64,000 nt of DNA, taken from NCBI RefSeq assembly GCF_007992095.1, contig NZ_BJZP01000020.1, forward strand, positions 24,651 through 88,650, in the 5' to 3' direction. The translations under genes and the position numbers were made by a program. Below the pieces are notes generated by a model that was not told the origin of the DNA, did no database searches, and saw only the letters and a list, made by a program, of their open reading frames with translations. The DNA is from Paenirhizobium naphthalenivorans (GTDB taxonomy: Bacteria > Pseudomonadota > Alphaproteobacteria > Rhizobiales > Rhizobiaceae). The stretch's first letter is position 1. Each line of letters opens with the position of its first letter. Of this stretch, positions 31,798 through 40,916 are shown piece by piece.

Positions 31798-33954
31798 ATG
31801 AATTCTTCATGGACGCATCTAGACTTTGGGGCCCGAGGTAGAGGCGGATTGCGGGCCTGCTTCTTTTTAACCTGCTCCCTTCTGGCGTTGGAGCCGGCTT
31901 TGGCCGATGAGGACGACACGACTTGGCTCGACACCATCACCGTGGTGGGGACCAAGACTGCGCGATCCGTCAAGGACAATCCGCGATCCGTAACAGTTGT
32001 CACCGCCAAAGATATCGAACGTGAAACCACCAGCGGGATTGCCGAACTGCTCAGGGATGTCCCAGGCGTTGAGGTTGCGGACGATTCCGTTGCCGGGATG
32101 AAGCGGCTGAGAATTCGTGGCGAGAGCTCGCGTCGGGTGACGATCCTGGTGGACGGCCAGGAAATCACCGATCATAGTACCTATGGTACGCCCCTTCTGA
32201 TCGACCCGGCGACCGTCGAGCGCATCGAGGTGGTTCGTGGTCCCTCGTCGGTTCTCTACGGCGCCAAGGCGATCGGTGGTGTGGTCAACATCACCACCAA
32301 GGGCGGCGCTGAAAAGCCATTCCAAGTCGAGGCTGGAGGCTCCTACTCCTCGGGTTCCGATGGTTGGCAGAGTTGGGCCGCGGTGTCGGGAAGCAAGAAC
32401 GCCTTTGACTACCGATTGTCTGGTTCCCTCGATGAAAACGGCGACCGCGCGGTTCCCAAGGGGCAGTATTCCTCCACCGGGGAACTGGAGGGCTCCTCCT
32501 ACAGCAGCGACAATCTTTACGGCCATATCGGCTATCGGTTCGGCGAGCAGGAAAACCACTATCTGGCACTGAAGTTCGAGCAGCATCGACTGGAGAGTGA
32601 GGGGTGGCCGGGCGAATTGTCGTCCTCTGTCGAGGCCTTCAAGATCGACCTGCCCAAGAGAGACAGGCGCAAGGTCGGGCTTTACTATGATGGCGACGAT
32701 ATTAGTGACACGATCGCCAAGATCCATGTAGATGTTTTCTATCAGACCATAGACCGCCTGTTTATCAATGACGTCACGACATCGGCCGGGGCGGGGCGAA
32801 CGGTGGCGGTAAAATCGACATCCGACGATACGATCACGGATTATGGTCTCAACACGCAGATCGATCTCGACCTCATCGACGGTCATCACACAATCGTCGG
32901 ATTGCAGTATCTCTCCGACAGTCTGGAAACGGACAAGACCTCCGATATTACGATGACCGGATATGCTCCCTTCCCGGTCACGGTAAGCAGCAGTTCCTTC
33001 GACAAGGCCCATATCGATACCTATTCCGTCTATGCGCAAGACGAATGGCAATTGACAGATACGGTAATGCTGACCGCGGGCACGCGACTTTATCACAGCC
33101 AAATTGGCCTGGATGAGACGACCGTGGCGGCCCGTAGTGATTTCGATGACCGAAGTGACACGCGCCTGTTGTCATCGCTCGGGGCGACCTGGAAGCCGGT
33201 CGAGACCACGACACTTCGCGCCAGCTATTCGCAGGGCTACATCACGCCGACGCTTCTGCAGATGTTTAGTTCGACGACCGCTGGCGGGCAAGGAACGACC
33301 TACGGCAATCCCGAACTGGATCCGGAACAGTCACAGAATTTCGAAATTGGCGCGCGCTATGAGGATGCTGGCCTCGCGCTAGACGCGGCTGCATTCTATT
33401 CCATGGCCAAGGACTACATCACAACGACGCGGTGCGTCACAGTTACGACCTATTGCCTGACCACGGGAACCACGTCGTCCCCGTCGTCCATCTACATCAA
33501 CGCGGACAAGGCCAATACGTTCGGCATCGAATTGCTTGCCGAGTACGAGCTTCAAGACAGCGGCTTTACGCCTTATGTCAGCGGTACCTGGATCCGTCGA
33601 GAGCTAGAACATGCCGATTTTTCAACCTACAATAGCGACACGCCGATGCTTTCCGGTCGAGTCGGTATCCGGTATGAAGGCGAGTGGCAGGATCATCCGA
33701 TCTGGGCTGATCTTTTTGTCCGAGCCGCGACCGAAGACAAGCAGACCTACCAGAGTGGAACAAGCCTGGTTACTGAAACGCTTCCCGGCTGGGGAACGCT
33801 GAACTTCGCCTTCGGCGGCAACATCGGCGAGGACAATAATGTGACCTATGCCGTTCGCTTCAACAACATTCTTGACAAGGAGTATCGGCCTTCGTTTGGG
33901 GAATTGCCCGGCTACGGTCGGAGCATCGAGGTGTCGGCGCGCGTGGCCTTCTGA
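31798..33954 (+). CDS. TonB-dependent heme receptor
   Basis: This is an outer-membrane heme uptake receptor of 718 residues. A signal peptide ends LEPALA (about residue 35); the TonB box lies near DTITVVGTKTARSV; the plug contains IRGESSRRVTILVDGQEITDH and EVVRGPSSVLYGAKAIGGVVNI. The barrel includes FRAP/NPDL-type signals, here YGNPELDPEQSQNFEIGARYE, and ends IEVSARVAF. ATG 31798 follows AAGGAG at 7 nt. Heme as substrate is inferred from the hutW/hutX context and similarity to ShuA/HutR-type receptors. Confidence 0.9.
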   Translation: MNSSWTHLDFGARGRGGLRACFFLTCSLLALEPALADEDDTTWLDTITVVGTKTARSVKDNPRSVTVVTAKDIERETTSGIAELLRDVPGVEVADDSVAGMKRLRIRGESSRRVTILVDGQEITDHSTYGTPLLIDPATVERIEVVRGPSSVLYGAKAIGGVVNITTKGGAEKPFQVEAGGSYSSGSDGWQSWAAVSGSKNAFDYRLSGSLDENGDRAVPKGQYSSTGELEGSSYSSDNLYGHIGYRFGEQENHYLALKFEQHRLESEGWPGELSSSVEAFKIDLPKRDRRKVGLYYDGDDISDTIAKIHVDVFYQTIDRLFINDVTTSAGAGRTVAVKSTSDDTITDYGLNTQIDLDLIDGHHTIVGLQYLSDSLETDKTSDITMTGYAPFPVTVSSSSFDKAHIDTYSVYAQDEWQLTDTVMLTAGTRLYHSQIGLDETTVAARSDFDDRSDTRLLSSLGATWKPVETTTLRASYSQGYITPTLLQMFSSTTAGGQGTTYGNPELDPEQSQNFEIGARYEDAGLALDAAAFYSMAKDYITTTRCVTVTTYCLTTGTTSSPSSIYINADKANTFGIELLAEYELQDSGFTPYVSGTWIRRELEHADFSTYNSDTPMLSGRVGIRYEGEWQDHPIWADLFVRAATEDKQTYQSGTSLVTETLPGWGTLNFAFGGNIGEDNNVTYAVRFNNILDKEYRPSFGELPGYGRSIEVSARVAF

Positions 33955-33973
33955 CACACGTACCAAACTGCGG

Positions 33974-34001
33974 CATCCCGAGTATTAGGTGGCTCGGGAT
34001 G
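33974..34001 (+). terminator. Terminator-like hairpin after the heme receptor
   Basis: CATCCCGAG (33974-33982) and CTCGGGATG (33993-34001) form a perfect 9-bp stem with a 10-nt loop, 20 nt after the receptor stop. No T-run follows. Confidence 0.55.
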
Positions 34002-34103
34002 ATCCTGCCGCGCGCCACGGACCCGGTGCTCCGCGGCATGTTTGATTGCGAGCAGGGGCGCTGGTGGAGTGCCATCAGAAATACCTTCAAATAATTGTCC
34101 AGA

Positions 34104-34119
34104 TTTGCGCTGGCGCAAA
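34104..34119. promoter_or_regulatory. NnrR/Dnr-type operator of the FTR1 iron operon
   Basis: TTTGCGCTGGCGCAAA is the most symmetrical TTTG-N8-CAAA site of the window (arms TTTGCGC with one centre mismatch). It lies 107 nt before the EfeO-like gene and after the heme-receptor terminator. Confidence 0.75.
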
Positions 34120-34225
34120 GATCTCGACCACTGCAGTTGATAAGCATTCGCAACTGGCGTTTCGCGCCTGACGCGTCACGGCTGCCCCATTCAACGCAAG
34201 AGCATTTTCACAAAAGGAAACCGCC

Positions 34226-35281
34226 ATGGTCATGCGCAAATCGGTCCTCGTACTTGTACTCTCATCGGCCCTGTCGGCGCCGTGCGCCGCCCTCGCGGCG
34301 GATAATGCGGAGAGCCGCGGTCTTGCGAATGTGAAGCAGTTCACGCTGGATCATAATCGCCGGCTGGTGGCTCAGGCGGAGTTGCTGGACGCCGCGCTGG
34401 CAGACTATGCCGGCGTGATCGCCGGTCATAGCGATGATTACGCGGCCGCCTGGGCGGCCGAGGGTGCGCGTCTCGCCAAGCAGGTCGCTGCCATTCGAAC
34501 CCTGTGGCTTGAGGCATCGAACCAGTATGAGACGGTCGAGGGCATTGTCGCGGGCATCCCCTCGACGGCAAAGTATGACCTGATCCTCGACGCCGGTAAT
34601 CCGGGTTCGGAAGCCGAGGACGTCGCCGAGTACGATCTCAAGCTGCCCGACGGGACCGTGCTTCAGCGCCCCGGCAACCTGTTCCACGGGATCACCGAGC
34701 CACTGTTCTGGGGTATGAACGAAGCGGACATCAAGCTTCCGGCGGATCTCGACGGTGATGGTAAGATCACCCGCGGCGAAATGCTGTTTGATGCCAATCT
34801 CGGCCAGGGTGCGGGTCAAGCACTCGTCCATTGGGCCAAGGCGCTCGAGACAGACATGGCCGCCTGGACTCCCAATCGCGAGGATGCCTTCACCTCCGTC
34901 GTCGTCATGACCCCGACGGTGGGTGACTATTTCGGCGAGTGGAAGGAATCGCAATTCATCACCGGTGAGATCGGCGCTTTCGTAGCCCAAAGCCGCCTGA
35001 CGGATGTGCAGGGCATCATGAATGGTTGCCGCAAAATGTATTCCGAGGCGATTTCGCCGGTGGTTGCCGCCGGCGACGGTGATCTCGACGCGCGGATCAA
35101 GGCAGGTTTCGAGGAACTGCTGACGCTGGTCGACGACACGCATGCGCGGGAGGCGTCCGGCACCAAGTTTGGGGTCGAGGAGGCCGACGCGCTGGGCAAC
35201 GAGGCGCAGGACATCGCCGACCGGATTGTCGCCATGATCCTGCAGGCTGCCGCGAAATCCGGCGTCAATATCAACGGATGA
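34226..35281 (+). CDS. EfeO/imelysin-like periplasmic protein with an EF-hand-like loop
   Basis: The 351-residue product has a clear signal peptide (residues 1-24, ending CAALAADN). The rest is helical with ASNQYETVEGIVAG, a conserved-looking LFHGITEPLFWGM segment and paired helices reminiscent of the imelysin/EfeO group, which binds iron for FTR1-type permeases. The insert DLDGDGKITRGE (about residues 172-183) matches a calcium-binding EF-hand loop. The family call is by eye and by context with FTR1 at the operon end. AAAGGAAACCGCC before the ATG provides the ribosome binding site. It is the first gene after the operator at 34104. Confidence 0.65.
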   Translation: MVMRKSVLVLVLSSALSAPCAALAADNAESRGLANVKQFTLDHNRRLVAQAELLDAALADYAGVIAGHSDDYAAAWAAEGARLAKQVAAIRTLWLEASNQYETVEGIVAGIPSTAKYDLILDAGNPGSEAEDVAEYDLKLPDGTVLQRPGNLFHGITEPLFWGMNEADIKLPADLDGDGKITRGEMLFDANLGQGAGQALVHWAKALETDMAAWTPNREDAFTSVVVMTPTVGDYFGEWKESQFITGEIGAFVAQSRLTDVQGIMNGCRKMYSEAISPVVAAGDGDLDARIKAGFEELLTLVDDTHAREASGTKFGVEEADALGNEAQDIADRIVAMILQAAAKSGVNING

Positions 35282-35360
35282 CCACGGAATGGGCAATGCG
35301 CGGCCGGCCGGATGTGCCGGCCGCCGGGACTGGATGTCGATGACAAGACTCGGAACCTCG

Positions 35361-35867
35361 ATGAAAGCAGACTGGCCGCGATCCGCAATGGTTCGCGGCG
35401 ACAAACTGCCTGTCGTTCGCCATGCGTCGCTGTTGAGCCTGATGTTCGCGGTTCTGTTGGGCACGGGCGTGTACATCGAATTCCTCGCCGGCTGGAACTG
35501 GAACGCCGGGGAGGCGGTCCTCCTGCTTCACATCGTTCTGGGGCTCGTCTTCGCCGCTATGTTCCTGTTCTGGATCGGCGCGCATGTGCGGCGGGGACTG
35601 CCGAAAAGCCAGCGTCCTCTGTTCACATGGCTCAGTTGGATGCTCCTGGCTACCTACGCCCTCGTCGTTGTCACCGGGGTGGTTATGATCATTCCGTCGG
35701 CAATGTTTTTCGCCGGCTGGAGCTGGTTCTGGCGGTTCGAGACGACGCATCTCCTCACCCTGGTCCATCTCTGGAGCGCACTGGCCGCTACCGCCGGTCT
35801 CATCGCGCATCTCTATCTGCGGCACTGGCATAAGCCGGCTTCTGTGACGGGAGGGGCTTCGTCATGA
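35361..35867 (+). CDS. b-type cytochrome-like four-TM protein
   Basis: The product is about 168 residues with four TM helices carrying histidines in ligand-like places: VVRHASLLSL, LLLHIVLGLVF, HVRRG, THLLTLVHLWSAL and IAHLYLRHWH. This resembles the cytochrome b561/formate-dehydrogenase-gamma fold. The start is uncertain: ATG 35361 has GGAA upstream, and 35334 or 35340 would add about nine residues. It overlaps the pentaheme gene by 4 nt (ATGA). A quinol-to-cytochrome c electron step is the natural guess. Confidence 0.8.
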   Translation: MKADWPRSAMVRGDKLPVVRHASLLSLMFAVLLGTGVYIEFLAGWNWNAGEAVLLLHIVLGLVFAAMFLFWIGAHVRRGLPKSQRPLFTWLSWMLLATYALVVVTGVVMIIPSAMFFAGWSWFWRFETTHLLTLVHLWSALAATAGLIAHLYLRHWHKPASVTGGASS

Positions 35868-37414
35868 AGTACCAGTTCAAGACCCATATGCCACTTCTGG
35901 CCCTTGGCCTGCTGAGCGGACTGCTGGTGATCGTCGGCGCTGAACTGCTGCGGCCGAAAAACGCGGAGCCGGGAGTGCCGCTCGCGGACATTCCCTTTTA
36001 CCAACTGCCGTTCGGTCCGGACGATGCCGGCCAGCCGAGACCGTTCTGGCCCTCCCGGCTGCAAACAGAGAACGGCAGGATGATCGATCCCGCCGTCATT
36101 CCCTCGGCTGCGGAATGCGCCACCTGTCACCAGCGCGAATTCGAGGAATGGGCGCCATCCTTGCACGCCATCGCCGGGCGCGACACAGTGTACGAGCGGG
36201 CGGTCGAGGCTAACGAAGACCTGCACAAGGACGGCATCGAGAAAGCACGCTTCTGCGAGGGCTGTCATGCGCCCGGCGAGGTGCTGGCCGGGCGGACCAA
36301 TCGCTTCAAGTCGGTCATGCCGTCGGCGGCTGAAACCGAAGGCATCACCTGCGTCATGTGCCATACGGCGACGCATGCCGATCCTGAAGAGGGCAATGGC
36401 GCGCTGACGCTGGCGGTCAATACCGGAGTTGACCAGCTTTCCAATGCCATGATCCTCGCCGCGCCGCGTGACCATGCCCGAGCCTATGGCGAGGCGGCGA
36501 CGAATGCGTTGATCGCAAGCGGTGATTTCTGCGGCGCCTGCCACACCGAGGGCTATGACGCGTCAATGTCGAAGGCGGAAAGTCGGCAGCATGTCCAGAC
36601 GACCTTCAGCGAATGGAAGGAGAGCTGGTATGGCCGCAACGACGTCACCTGCCAGGATTGCCATATGGCCCCGGATCCGGCCGCCTATGTCCGCCAGATC
36701 AGGAGCGGCGATCTGCGCAAGCCGGAGCGCTATGCGCACAACTTCGTCGGCGCCAACTACCTGATGTTTGATACCAGCCTCGGCACGAATCTCACCTTCT
36801 TGCGCGGCGGGATCGTGCCAGGTTTGTCGGATGCGAAAAATACCGAACTGATCGCCCGACAAGGGGAGGCGACGTGGGCGCTGTTGCGTTCGGCCGCCGG
36901 CCTTTCATTGCGCGGGACCACGATCGAAAAGGATCGTCTGCGCTTTGCCGTGGCCGTCCAGAATCTGGGGGCTGGCCACAATCTCCCGACCGGGGTGGTC
37001 GACCAGAAACACATGTGGCTGGAGGTCATCGTCAGGGATGGAGAAGGAACGGAAATCTATCATTCCGGTGCCTTCGACGGGGTGCGCGGCGAAACCGACC
37101 CCGACGCGGTGATCTGGCGCGAGGATTTCATCGATGCCGTGGGCAAGCGTATCCCCGACCACCTGACCTTCATTACCGCTGCCATATCGCATGTGCGTCC
37201 AGGCGTTCCGGCCAAGGGCGAGGACGTTGTCACCTACGAGACAAGGATCCCACCCCAGGTCGAGGGGCCATTCAGCCTTGAGGCCAAGCTCTGGTACCGC
37301 GTGGCCACGCAGGAATTCGCCTACAACACGCTGAAAACCGACCTTGTCATCCCTCCATTCGAACTGGCGTCAGGGACCTTTGTCCTGCCCGCAACAGAAG
37401 AGGCTCGCCCGTGA
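35864..37414 (+). CDS. Pentaheme c-type cytochrome
   Basis: The 516-residue product has an N-terminal TM/signal anchor (about residues 8-28) and five CxxCH sites: CATCH (about 85), CEGCH (131), CVMCH (163), CGACH (223) and CQDCH (263). The C-terminal 240 residues are heme-free and beta-rich (AVAVQNLGAGHNLPTGVVDQKHMWLEVIV). This matches the cytochrome c-554/multiheme group with an attached C-terminal domain. It lies in the periplasm. Sitting between a b-type cytochrome and an FTR1 permease, it could set the redox state of iron before uptake. Confidence 0.9.
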   Translation: MKYQFKTHMPLLALGLLSGLLVIVGAELLRPKNAEPGVPLADIPFYQLPFGPDDAGQPRPFWPSRLQTENGRMIDPAVIPSAAECATCHQREFEEWAPSLHAIAGRDTVYERAVEANEDLHKDGIEKARFCEGCHAPGEVLAGRTNRFKSVMPSAAETEGITCVMCHTATHADPEEGNGALTLAVNTGVDQLSNAMILAAPRDHARAYGEAATNALIASGDFCGACHTEGYDASMSKAESRQHVQTTFSEWKESWYGRNDVTCQDCHMAPDPAAYVRQIRSGDLRKPERYAHNFVGANYLMFDTSLGTNLTFLRGGIVPGLSDAKNTELIARQGEATWALLRSAAGLSLRGTTIEKDRLRFAVAVQNLGAGHNLPTGVVDQKHMWLEVIVRDGEGTEIYHSGAFDGVRGETDPDAVIWREDFIDAVGKRIPDHLTFITAAISHVRPGVPAKGEDVVTYETRIPPQVEGPFSLEAKLWYRVATQEFAYNTLKTDLVIPPFELASGTFVLPATEEARP

Positions 37415-39744
37415 ATATCCGCCGCTACTCCGCGATCGTGATTGCGATCACGCTATTGGCGCTCGTCGCCGGTTTTGCGCCACCGGCCGCGGCGGAGGTG
37501 CCATGGCATGATGCGGAAGCGCTTCGCAGCGAGAGCGCGTCGATTCAACGCCTATTGTTCCGCGCATCAGATGAGAATTTGCGGCGGGACATGTCGGCGA
37601 GGATCGATCGAGTGCGGCACTTGTGGAAGGACCGGCTGGAAGATGCCTACAGGCTTGGCGCACCGGATGCCGTTGCGCCGGTCGGCGATTCGATTGACGA
37701 TTTCGCGACCGCCCTCGCCGAATGGAATGCCGGAGAGGCCGCGGCCGCGCGTGCGCGGATCTGGACGGCTTTGCTCGACGGCGCATTCAAAGCCACGCTG
37801 ACGGCGCTGGACGAAGGACGATCCAACGACGCGGCGCAATGGCTGAATATCCGGGAATACGCGCGCACCTCCCGCGATACAGCCGGTTCGATCGCCATGC
37901 GGGAAGTTCTGGATCAGCGCCTGGCGCCGGTGAGGGCGCGGGAGGTCATAAGGGCCGAACTTCTCGGCGTTTATGCTGGCGAGCTGCGGCGGTCGATCAC
38001 CGAAGCCCGGTCGCATCTCGCGTCGGGTTACCAAGTCCAGTTTTCCTATGCATTGGCGCGGGCGAGAGGACTGCACTACCTTCTGTCCGAAAACATCGTC
38101 GCACGGATCGGGCGTCCGCAAGCCGATGCAATCAAGACCGCTCTCGCCGAGGCGGAATCTCTCGCACCCACGGCGGTGGATCCAGTTCTGGCAAAACTGG
38201 AAACGAGCCTTGCGACCTATTCTCCGACCAGTCTGTCGCCCGAGGATCGCGAGCGGCGGGTCAGACTTTTGTCGCGGTTTGTTGGCCTGGTTCCGGTGGA
38301 ATACGAGAAGGGCGTGCGCGATGGGCAAGTCACCATTCCGTTTGAATATTTCGAGGCTGGCTTGTTTCGTGACCGCGCTGAGATGTTGTTTGGCGATCTC
38401 GGTTCGGATCTCGCGGCTCGCTCGCCTCAATCCTTCGAACGGCTGGCCTCCATCCTGGCAGAGATGAAAATGATCATAGCTAGTAAGGGCGACGAAGAGC
38501 GGGTCTGGTCGCTGGCCGAAGAGGCAAAGCAGGCGATCTCGGACGTCTATGACGTATCCACGGAAGGGGGCTACAAACTCTCCCTTAGCATGCTGCCGGA
38601 TCTTTTCGACGAGATCCTTCTGGTGGCCCAGGCAGGCGATTGGGAGGAGGCGGAGTTGAAGCGACTTGAGGCCTACGCGCTTTTTGATCCCGATATCGAG
38701 CAACGCCTCATGCCGCGGGCACCGGCACTTGCATTGAAGATGGAAGCTGGCTTCTGGGAAGGAAGTGCTTTCGAACCCGGTTTCGGACGTCTTATTGCGG
38801 ACAAAGGCCCAGAAGAGGGGCTGACACAGGTCGCAGCACAGATGAAGGCATCAACCGCGCAGGCGGGACAGGTTCTTGACAGTCGACTCTCCTCTATCGG
38901 CGCCTTCCTGCAATCCCTTGCCATTCTCATGCGTGAAGGACTTGAGGCAGTTCTGGTGCTCGCCTGTATGATCGGTGCCCTAAAGGCGAGCGGAACGCCC
39001 GCCGGCGGGATGCAGGGGTGGCGTCTGCCGGTATCGAGCGGCGTTGTGACTGCTGTGGTCGCTTCATTTGCGCTTTGGCTAGCGGTTGGCCAACTGTTCG
39101 CCATGAGCACGCTTCAACGTGAATTTCTGGAGGGCGCGACGGCCCTGATCGCGGCAGGCGTGCTGGTCTATGTGACCCACTGGATGTTCCGCAAGGCCCA
39201 TGTGGGGGACTGGGTTGCCGAAATCGGTCGGAGGACTAGCGCCGTCACAAGATCAGGCCAAATCACAAATATGTTTGGTGGTTTGACGGTCTTCGGACTA
39301 GCTTTCCTCGTGGTCTTCCGTGAGGGATTCGAGACAGTTCTTTTTTATGAAGCTCTCTTGGCGGATGCCCCGGCAATGCCGGTGCTTGGGGGACTTGTGC
39401 TCGGTGCCGTTCTGGCCATGACGTCCGCCTACCTCATACTTGGTCTGGAGAAGAGGTTGCCGGTGACGGCATTTTTCAGAGTTACCGGCGGATTGTTGGC
39501 GCTGATGAGTATCACGCTGGTTGGCAGTGGTATCCGTGGATTGCAGACGGCGGCCTTGATGCCGGCGACCCCTGTTCCGTGGTTTCCCGACCACGCCTGG
39601 CTTCAACTCTATCTGGGCCTCTATCCAGTCTCGGAGGCATTGTTGTCGCAGGCAATAGTAGCGGGGGGGCTACTACTATCAGCCGGATGGCTCTTGCGAC
39701 GTCGTGCAAAGCCAGTGTCTCAGCCGGAGTTACCTTTGGGTTAG
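37411..39744 (+). CDS. FTR1 family iron permease with large periplasmic N-domain
   Basis: The 777-residue product has a signal peptide (1-28, ending PPAAAEVP), a helical periplasmic region (about 30-490) and seven TM helices (500-770). The permease part carries the two iron-exchange motifs REGLE (508-512) and REGFE (637-641). Unlike the known cytochrome c-FTR1 fusions, the N-domain has no CxxCH; the heme protein is encoded separately upstream. It overlaps the pentaheme gene by 4 nt, so the two are coupled. Iron, presumably ferrous oxidised during passage, is the expected substrate. Confidence 0.92.
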   Translation: MNIRRYSAIVIAITLLALVAGFAPPAAAEVPWHDAEALRSESASIQRLLFRASDENLRRDMSARIDRVRHLWKDRLEDAYRLGAPDAVAPVGDSIDDFATALAEWNAGEAAAARARIWTALLDGAFKATLTALDEGRSNDAAQWLNIREYARTSRDTAGSIAMREVLDQRLAPVRAREVIRAELLGVYAGELRRSITEARSHLASGYQVQFSYALARARGLHYLLSENIVARIGRPQADAIKTALAEAESLAPTAVDPVLAKLETSLATYSPTSLSPEDRERRVRLLSRFVGLVPVEYEKGVRDGQVTIPFEYFEAGLFRDRAEMLFGDLGSDLAARSPQSFERLASILAEMKMIIASKGDEERVWSLAEEAKQAISDVYDVSTEGGYKLSLSMLPDLFDEILLVAQAGDWEEAELKRLEAYALFDPDIEQRLMPRAPALALKMEAGFWEGSAFEPGFGRLIADKGPEEGLTQVAAQMKASTAQAGQVLDSRLSSIGAFLQSLAILMREGLEAVLVLACMIGALKASGTPAGGMQGWRLPVSSGVVTAVVASFALWLAVGQLFAMSTLQREFLEGATALIAAGVLVYVTHWMFRKAHVGDWVAEIGRRTSAVTRSGQITNMFGGLTVFGLAFLVVFREGFETVLFYEALLADAPAMPVLGGLVLGAVLAMTSAYLILGLEKRLPVTAFFRVTGGLLALMSITLVGSGIRGLQTAALMPATPVPWFPDHAWLQLYLGLYPVSEALLSQAIVAGGLLLSAGWLLRRRAKPVSQPELPLG

Positions 39745-40257
39745 GCGGCTCTCATGCGGCGTGTGAGAACGATGATCCTGTAACGCATATATTGACGCGC
39801 TTGCTCAAAATGCCTCCGATGGCGTTGCTTGCCTATAATCGCATTGCCGAGGACATCAATTGCTCCGCAACACGTCGGATGCTAACCGGCGCAGTGATCC
39901 TGGAGGTCAGCGATCCAGTAAATGCCGTGCAAAAGGAGTGTCACGAAATCGCAGGCTGGCAGGTAGACCGCCTGGTTGACGGTCAGGATTGTCTGACGAT
40001 GTTGATCGTCACGAGTTGATAGTTGAGCATTCGGACAGGAAACAGCATCGCCCAGACGAGCCGAAAGCATATTGTATGGTCGCTCAAACAGCGGCAACTG
40101 GTTCCCAGCCCCCGGCTCAACGGCTTAGAGATGCCTACCTGAAGCTCATTTCAGACAGGTTGCCTATCCCAAGCTTTGGCCACCTTAGCGCATACGATCG
40201 ATCGAAAAACAAAGAGGATTTAAATGTCCGGGTAACCGCAGGCTTGACATTAGCGCC
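39745..40257. other. Non-coding gap with no recognised gene
   Basis: This 513-nt stretch after the FTR1 gene holds overlapping open frames (to 40019 and 40273) that lack ribosome binding sites and recognisable motifs. A -35-like TTGACA (40244-40249) near its end belongs to the tetR promoter. Confidence 0.5.
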
Positions 40258-40299
40258 TGCGCCTCTTAGTTAGTTATTGATCACTAACTAAGAGGCGCA
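40258..40299. promoter_or_regulatory. TetR operator/promoter palindrome
   Basis: TGCGCCTCTTAGTTAGT (40258-40274) and its exact complement (40283-40299) surround an 8-nt spacer. A TTGACA (40244-40249) 17 nt before TAGTTA (40267-40272) gives a good promoter that the palindrome covers. The tetR ATG follows 5 nt later. TetR autorepression is the obvious reading. Confidence 0.8.
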
Positions 40300-40304
40300 T
40301 TCTG

Positions 40305-40916
40305 ATGCGAAAGTCAGCGCAAGAGCGCAAGGCAGAGATACTGGCGACTGCGCTGCGGCTGGCGGACGAACTGGGCCCCGACCGGCTGACGACTGCCGCT
40401 ATTGCTGAGGCAGTCGGCCTGACGCAGCCCGGGATCTTTCGCCATTTTCCGACCAAGCAGGCCCTGTGGCACGCGCTGGCGGCGGTCATCAGCGCTAGGC
40501 TGAAGGCCGCGTGGGACGAGGCGCTTGCCGCCAGCGCCTCGCCGGAAGGCAGGATCGCTGCGCTGGTTCAGACGCAACTGAATCTCATCGAAGCCCATCC
40601 TGCCATTCCGGCCATCCTGTTTTCCCGCGAACTGCGGGTCGAGAATGGTGCGCTTCGCCAGACCTTCGTCGGCTTGATGACGACGTTCCATGGCATCCTT
40701 GCCGGCGAGCTGGCGCGTGCGCGCGAAGCGGGCACCGTTCGCCCGGATCTCGATCCCGCGGACGGCGCCGTGCTGTTGATTTCGCTCGTTCAGGGGCTGG
40801 CGATGCGCTGGTCGCTGGGTGCGCGCGGATTTGCCCTGCAGCCGGAGGGCGTGCGGCTGCTGGCCGTGCAGATGGCTTTGTTTACGGGATCGGCGACAGA
40901 AGGGAAGCAGTCATGA
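40305..40916 (+). CDS. TetR family transcriptional regulator
   Basis: The 203-residue product has an N-terminal HTH (about residues 8-55: RKAEILATALRLADELGPDRLTTAAIAEAVGLTQPGIFRHFPTKQALW) and a helical ligand domain. AAGAGG within the palindrome serves as the ribosome binding site. Its stop overlaps the HlyD gene (ATGA), so it is co-transcribed with the export system it most likely controls. Confidence 0.93.
   Translation: MRKSAQERKAEILATALRLADELGPDRLTTAAIAEAVGLTQPGIFRHFPTKQALWHALAAVISARLKAAWDEALAASASPEGRIAALVQTQLNLIEAHPAIPAILFSRELRVENGALRQTFVGLMTTFHGILAGELARAREAGTVRPDLDPADGAVLLISLVQGLAMRWSLGARGFALQPEGVRLLAVQMALFTGSATEGKQS

Noticed and set aside
39579..40273. Two plus-strand frames after the FTR1 gene
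   Set aside because: No ribosome binding sites or recognisable domains; the first overlaps the FTR1 coding end by 165 nt.
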